From PFJX01 sp964393825 (lineage in GTDB: Bacteria; Pseudomonadota; Gammaproteobacteria; Burkholderiales; Thiobacillaceae): 64,000 nucleotides of DNA. The stretch is from positions 82,623 to 146,622 of the forward strand of contig CAYMUY010000003.1 in assembly GCA_964393825.1 (NCBI GenBank), read 5' to 3'. How positions within the stretch are numbered: the first letter of the stretch is position 1; the number at the start of each line of letters is the position of its first letter. Below the pieces are notes generated by a model, which saw nothing but the letters and a program-made list of their open reading frames with translations, was not told the origin of the DNA and made no database searches. Positions 57,864-64,000 of this stretch are shown piece by piece. A program made the position numbers and the translations under genes.

Positions 57864-58538
57864 TTAGGCTTTCAGTTTGCACAGCCAGTCGATCAGGGGG
57901 GCGATGTCCGTGCAGGGTTCGTTGCCCTCGTTCCGGTTGTGGCGTTCCGCCAGCCACCGGGCGCGTTCCACTGCCTTGGGCAGGTGGTGACGGGTGGCAT
58001 TGAAGTGGCCGCCTGTCCCCTTTTCATAGTCCGGCAGGTATTGGCGCAAACGGGCGATCACCTCGTCGCGGTGCAAGGGGGTGCGAACGTCCTCGAAATG
58101 CAGCAGCAACCACAGCTCGAAGTTGGGCACCGAGGCCACCGCCTCGAAGCGCACCGCGCGCTTTTCATCACTATGCAATCGGCCGTCCAATGACTCGGCC
58201 AGTTTCAGCGCATCGTGATAGCTCGCATGTTCATCACGGTCGAACACCGCATACACGCGATCAAAGGCGCTGGGTTTGAGGCGGGCATGGGGATCGCCCC
58301 GCTCGAACAAGGCTTGCGCATACTCGACCACCTGCAAGGGCGAGGTTCCATATTCGCTGGGCCTGACCTCCACATTGGCGGCATGCAGCCGGTAATGGGC
58401 GCGCAGTTCACGGAAATAAAGCGGCTCGGTTCGGGAGCCTTCGCAGACGATCAGCACTCGTTCGTAAATGGCGCATTGTCCTGATTTGCGCGCCAGTTGC
58501 CGGGCCTGGCGTTCGCGCGGATGGTTATCGCGTCCCAT
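57864..58538 (-). CDS. RloB/AbiLii-like TOPRIM-type protein
   Basis: 224 residues of the RloB family: RVLIVCEGSRTEPLYFRELR (residues 27-46) with the conserved CEGxxTE motif, and a DRDEHASY acidic motif (near 100). The family shares features with TOPRIM nucleases. It pairs with the AAA ATPase encoded 10 bases upstream, the AbiL/RloAB arrangement that triggers abortive phage defence. It lies 27 bases before hsdR on the same strand. Confidence 0.85.
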   Translation of the reverse strand: MGRDNHPRERQARQLARKSGQCAIYERVLIVCEGSRTEPLYFRELRAHYRLHAANVEVRPSEYGTSPLQVVEYAQALFERGDPHARLKPSAFDRVYAVFDRDEHASYHDALKLAESLDGRLHSDEKRAVRFEAVASVPNFELWLLLHFEDVRTPLHRDEVIARLRQYLPDYEKGTGGHFNATRHHLPKAVERARWLAERHNRNEGNEPCTDIAPLIDWLCKLKA

Positions 58539-58548
58539 GCGGCTTGAC

Positions 58549-59826
58549 TTAGCGCGCGGCCGGGCGGTATTGCGATGTCAGGTCGTGCAGTACCGGCACG
58601 GCGCCATAACGGCCGATCAGATAGTTCCGTTCCAGGGCTTCGCCCTTGCGTGGGCTGAAATCGGTCAGCGGGTAGAGGCGGGTGGTTTGATCGCGGGTTT
58701 TTTCCACAAACCAGATCTGATCTCGCCGGAACAGGTCTTGTTCAAGCAAGGCGGTGTCATGGGTGGTGAAAACCAGTTGGGCGCAGCCCGTGTTCAATGC
58801 GGGGTTGTGGAACCACTCGACCAATCGACGCACCAGCAGGGTGTGCAAACTGCTGTCCAGTTCATCCACCACCAGCACGGAACCTCGTTTGAGAATATCC
58901 AGCACCGGCCCGGCCAGCGCGAAGAGACGCTGCGTCCCCAGGGATTCGTCTTCCAGCTCGAAGGTGGCGCCCCCCTGGTCCGTGACATGGCGAAACTGTG
59001 GCACCAGCATCTCCGCTTCTTGCCAGGTTGTATTCGTCACGCCGGCCGTGCCATCCAGTTGGAACAGGTGGCGAACACCCTTCCGCCTGGTGATTTCGAT
59101 ACCGGCGATGCTGATGTCCGCCGCACCGAGGAAGTCGGTGATGGCCTGTGCACCGGCCGGGTCTTGCGCCATCTGCACGGAGAAATCAGGCAGCGGCATC
59201 ATGTTCTGGCTAAACACCACCAGATTCTCGACGATCCATTGGAATATCGGCTTCAGCAGTTCGCTGTTCAGATGCACGGCGGTGGAGAGGAACAGGGCAT
59301 TGGGGCGGGTGGAGTCCTGCCACAATCTGCGCTGCCCGGTCAGATGTGAGCTGAACTCGTAGTGTTCCTTGTCCGTCGTGGCATCCCAATGGCGGGTGAA
59401 CCACTGCTGGGCTTTGGGCGCTTTGTAGGCCAGCAGCCATTCGTCCGTAATGCGCTGTGGTGTGAGCCGAAAACCATATTGATAGCGCACCCCGGCAAGG
59501 GCGAAGGTGACCTCGAATTCCGAAGGTTCGCTGACCATGGCCGGGTCGAGACGGAAAGGCTGGGCGTTGTAAGTCTGCCCGAGTTGAATCACCGTGGCCG
59601 ACTCGGCCACCACGGCGCGCATGAAGAACAGAGCCTGGATCAGATTGCTTTTGCCGCTGGCGTTAGGCCCATATACGACGGCGCTACGGAGCAGGGCGGG
59701 TAGAACCTTGTTGGGAGCGGGCACGACATGGGTCTCGGCGAAGGCTTTGTCCTTGCCGGCGACCAGGCTGAGGGTTTGTTCTTCACGCAAGGAGCGGTAA
59801 TTGCTCACACGGAACTCAATCAACAT
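58549..59826 (-). CDS. AAA ATPase of the AbiL/RloAB pair
   Basis: 425 residues: LIEFRVSNYRSLREEQTLSL at the start, Walker A VYGPNASGKSNLIQA (near residue 52), a signature-like ESLGTQRLFALAGPVL (near 294) and Walker B VLVVDELDSSLH (near 319), then FTTHDTALL. This AAA_15 type with a RloB partner is RloA/AbiLi. It heads an apparent seven-gene operon: rloA, rloB, hsdR, hsdS, hicA, hicB, hsdM. Immediately upstream (59830-59925) is a strikingly AT-rich stretch that probably holds the promoter. Confidence 0.85.
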   Translation of the reverse strand: MLIEFRVSNYRSLREEQTLSLVAGKDKAFAETHVVPAPNKVLPALLRSAVVYGPNASGKSNLIQALFFMRAVVAESATVIQLGQTYNAQPFRLDPAMVSEPSEFEVTFALAGVRYQYGFRLTPQRITDEWLLAYKAPKAQQWFTRHWDATTDKEHYEFSSHLTGQRRLWQDSTRPNALFLSTAVHLNSELLKPIFQWIVENLVVFSQNMMPLPDFSVQMAQDPAGAQAITDFLGAADISIAGIEITRRKGVRHLFQLDGTAGVTNTTWQEAEMLVPQFRHVTDQGGATFELEDESLGTQRLFALAGPVLDILKRGSVLVVDELDSSLHTLLVRRLVEWFHNPALNTGCAQLVFTTHDTALLEQDLFRRDQIWFVEKTRDQTTRLYPLTDFSPRKGEALERNYLIGRYGAVPVLHDLTSQYRPAAR

Positions 59827-60143
59827 GGAGAACGCCTTTTGTGTTTGTTTGCGCGGATATTCTGCAAAACATTGTCTTATTCTATATGTTGTATCGATTA
59901 TGTTGCCACTTTCAGTGCGGGCGGGTAATCCTGGTTAGTGCTTTTTTGTGGGCCTGAGACAGGTTCGACCTCGGCGAAGGATCGGCCGCGGATGATGCGG
60001 TGCTCGCCGTCGTTGCCGGTGGGGGACGGCGTCTCCATCTGCTGCCCAGGATCATGCTGGAGACCAACACGCTACAGGCCCCGCACGATTGCCGGCGTGT
60101 CCTCCGGGAGGCGTTCGTCCTGTCGTCCTGAGGCGCGCGCGTC
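59827..60143. other. intergenic stretch between defence operon and urease genes
   Basis: The first ~100 bases are AT-rich, unlike the rest of the window, and likely carry the promoter for the defence operon. Further on, a short + strand frame ending at about 60132 (DDAVLAVVAGGGRRLHLLPR, then LETNTLQAPHDCRR) looks like the tail of a lost gene. I cannot name it. Confidence 0.4.
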
Positions 60144-60763
<620 letters not shown>

Positions 60764-60767
<4 letters not shown>

Positions 60768-61432
60768 GAGCGGAATATCCGGGTGTACTGGGTTTCGTGC
60801 AGGCTGCTGGCGATGGCGAACGCCGGCAGGAAGTTTTCAGCGTCTTCGAAGGCGGTGCCGGCGGCGCGCGCGGCCAGCCCGGGCAGGCGTTCGCCCAGCG
60901 CCAGCAGCAGCCGTTGCCCGGCGGTCTGGCCCAGGGGCACGGCCTTGAGCGCGGCCATCACCTGGTTCTCCGCCCAGGACCAGAGGTAGGCGATCAGGGT
61001 ATCCTCGGCGGCAATCCGCCAGTGCGCCGCCGCGCAGCTCCAGGCCAGGGGGAAACTGGGGGGAGTGAATTGCGCCCAGTTCCGCGCCGGAAAGCCGGGC
61101 AGGTCGCCCAGCAACCGCGCCAGGGAATGGCCCATCTGCAGCGTCTCCGCGCGCAGTTCGGCGGTCTCCCGGCTGGCGATGAATGCGTCATTGAGGGCGA
61201 TCAGGCGCGGCGGGTCGTAGTCGGACCAGGCCGCCTGCATGTGGCTCAGGGTGACCGCCTCGAAGCTTGCCACGCCATATTCCAGGCAGTCGACGATCCA
61301 GCGGCTGGCGCTGGCCTCATCGTGGACGGCGCCGCTCTCGACCGCCCATTCCAGGCCCTGCGAGTAGGTGTAGGCCCCCACCGGCAGCGCCGGGCTGGCC
61401 AGTTGCAGCAGCCGTGCCAGGGCGAGGTTCAC
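60764..61432 (-). CDS. ureF: urease accessory protein UreF
   Basis: 222 residues, all-helical: LARLLQLASPALPVGAYTYS (residues 5-24) and the conserved GLEWAVE are the UreF start, with the C-terminal LPAFAIASSLHETQYTRIF. UreF bridges UreG and UreD on apo-urease and acts as a nickel-insertion checkpoint. It overlaps ureE and ureG by four bases each. ureD is not in the window. Confidence 0.93.
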
Positions 61433-61941
61433 CGGCCGCCCCGCAGGAGCATGTCATGGATGCGGGGCCCGCGTCCCTCGCCGTCGGCGCTGTGGCCGTG
61501 CGGGTGGGCGTGGCCGCCGTGTCCACCATAGGCGCCGCTCTCCGGCTCGAACGGGGCTTCGCTTTCGGTGACGTCCAGGCCGAGTCCGCGCAGCATCTCC
61601 GCCAGCACGTGGTCGCGGCCGAGGCGTAGCAGGCCGGGCGCGACCTGCACCGGCACATGGCGGTTGCCCAGGTGATAGGCGGCGCGGGCGAGCAGCAGGG
61701 CATCGTCGCTGCGCGCCTCGCTCACGGCCTCGCTGGCCGCCACCACCTCGACGATGCGGCCGTCGCCGCCCAGCAAGCGGTCGCCGGCGCGCAGCACGCC
61801 GCCACGCTCCAGGAACAGGCCCACTTCCTCGCCACTCGCCAGGCGGGCGCGCAGGCGGCTCTTGCAGCGTAGTTCGAAGGGGATGACCAGCCGTTCCGTG
61901 GCGACGGCGTCGCCGGGGGCGCGGGATTCGATCAATAGCAT
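61429..61941 (-). CDS. ureE: urease nickel metallochaperone UreE
   Basis: 170 residues. The C-terminal metal-binding domain includes the conserved LGNRHVPVQV (His ligand) and ends in the His-rich tail GGHGGHAHPHGHSADGEG, a nickel-holding segment. The start MLLIESRA at 61939-61941 is preferred; upstream in-frame sequence overlaps ureC and reads as a shadow. It overlaps ureF. Confidence 0.92.
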   Translation of the reverse strand: MLLIESRAPGDAVATERLVIPFELRCKSRLRARLASGEEVGLFLERGGVLRAGDRLLGGDGRIVEVVAASEAVSEARSDDALLLARAAYHLGNRHVPVQVAPGLLRLGRDHVLAEMLRGLGLDVTESEAPFEPESGAYGGHGGHAHPHGHSADGEGRGPRIHDMLLRGGR

Positions 61942-61943
61942 GG

Positions 61944-63640
<1,697 letters not shown>

Positions 63641-63644
<4 letters not shown>

Positions 63645-63949
63645 TGCAACGCTCCTTGCACCTTGCCCTGGAAACCGTAGACCCGGCGCTCACCGGCGTA
63701 GGCCACCAGTTCCACCGTCCGGGTCTGGCCCGGCTCGAAGCGCACGGCGGTGCCGGCGGCGATGTTCAGGCGCATGCCGCGCGCCGCCTCGCGGTCGAAG
63801 GCGAGCGCTTCGTTGGTCTCGAAGAAGTGGTAGTGGGAGCCGACCTGGATTGGCCGGTCGCCGGTGTTGGCGACTTCCAGCGTCAGGGTCGGGCGGCCGC
63901 TGTTGAGTTCGATCTCGCCGGGCTGGATGGCGTATTCGCCGGGGATCAT
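63641..63949 (-). CDS. ureB: urease beta subunit UreB
   Basis: 102 residues: MIPGEYAIQPGEIELNSGRP and VGSHYHFFETNEALAFDREA are the UreB signature. It forms the urease heterotrimer with UreA and UreC. ureA would be expected just beyond the window. The last 50 bases of the window hold a short palindromic GGGGTGCGCCCCCTTGGGG-type segment and no gene. Confidence 0.95.
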
Positions 63950-64000
63950 GACCGCACCTCCCGCCGAGCCGTCTCAAGGGAGGGGTGCGCCCCCTTGGGG

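Overview
The window is GC-rich bacterial DNA with dense proteobacterial gene content: an HslR/YajL/TadA/EF-G-like housekeeping set, a PEP-CTERM-associated acyltransferase, di-haem c-type cytochromes, a NifA/sigma-54 nitrogen-fixation regulon and a urease operon. Together these suggest a free-living beta- or gammaproteobacterial diazotroph, but no single marker here fixes the genus. nifHDK, nifA and ureA are not in the window.

Layout. Positions 1-12.7 kb are housekeeping: tadA (cut by the window edge), a GIY-YIG protein, an EF-G-like GTPase, an acyltransferase, an unaccompanied 2-oxoglutarate dehydrogenase E1, a PhoU-like protein, a CPA1 antiporter, hslR, an FAD oxidoreductase, yajL and a CBS protein. 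Positions 12.8-35.4 kb are the main nif region. It holds nifE, then PilU, two cytochromes c, a nifS relic, an integron-like cassette and a DUF2058 gene, then nifN-nifX-rseC-like-DUF269-CCE_0567-fdxB-FeSI and further small genes. nifV-cysE-orf-nifW-nifZ-nifM-rrf2 follow. The opposite strand carries nifB-fdxN-arsC-like-fprA-fdx-fdx-nifQ-draG. Positions 35.5-44.9 kb are a first defence island: a Phd/PIN toxin-antitoxin pair, then a type I restriction-modification operon in which a Septu-like ATPase/HNH pair sits between hsdS and hsdR. Positions 44.9-49.5 kb return to nif: nifS-nifU-iscA on one strand, and divergently nifF plus two unrecognised genes that carry their own NifA/sigma-54 promoter. 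Positions 49.5-59.9 kb are a second defence island: a Fic protein, a broken duplicate of ureG joined to a broken duplicate of the preceding nif-side gene, and then one apparent operon with an AbiL/RloAB-like pair, hsdR, hsdS, hicA, hicB and hsdM. Positions 60.1-64 kb are ureB-ureC-ureE-ureF-ureG.

How it fits together. Six sigma-54 (-24/-12) promoters were located by eye, upstream of nifE, nifN, nifV, nifB, iscA-nifUS and nifF, and a seventh precedes the unknown gene pair at 48.5 kb. Most have a TGT-N10-ACA NifA site upstream, and two have a perfect IHF match in between. The nif genes here cover FeMo-cofactor assembly (nifB, E, N, X, V, Q), Fe-S supply (nifU, S, iscA, cysE), nitrogenase maturation or protection (nifW, Z, M), electron supply (nifF and several ferredoxins) and post-translational control (draG).

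The most notable points are two: defence modules nested inside restriction-modification operons that themselves interrupt the nif regulon, and a tandem-duplication scar (ureG fragment fused to a nif-side gene fragment) that records how the second island was built. The unknown NifA-controlled genes at 48520-49449 are the best candidates for undescribed nitrogen-fixation functions.
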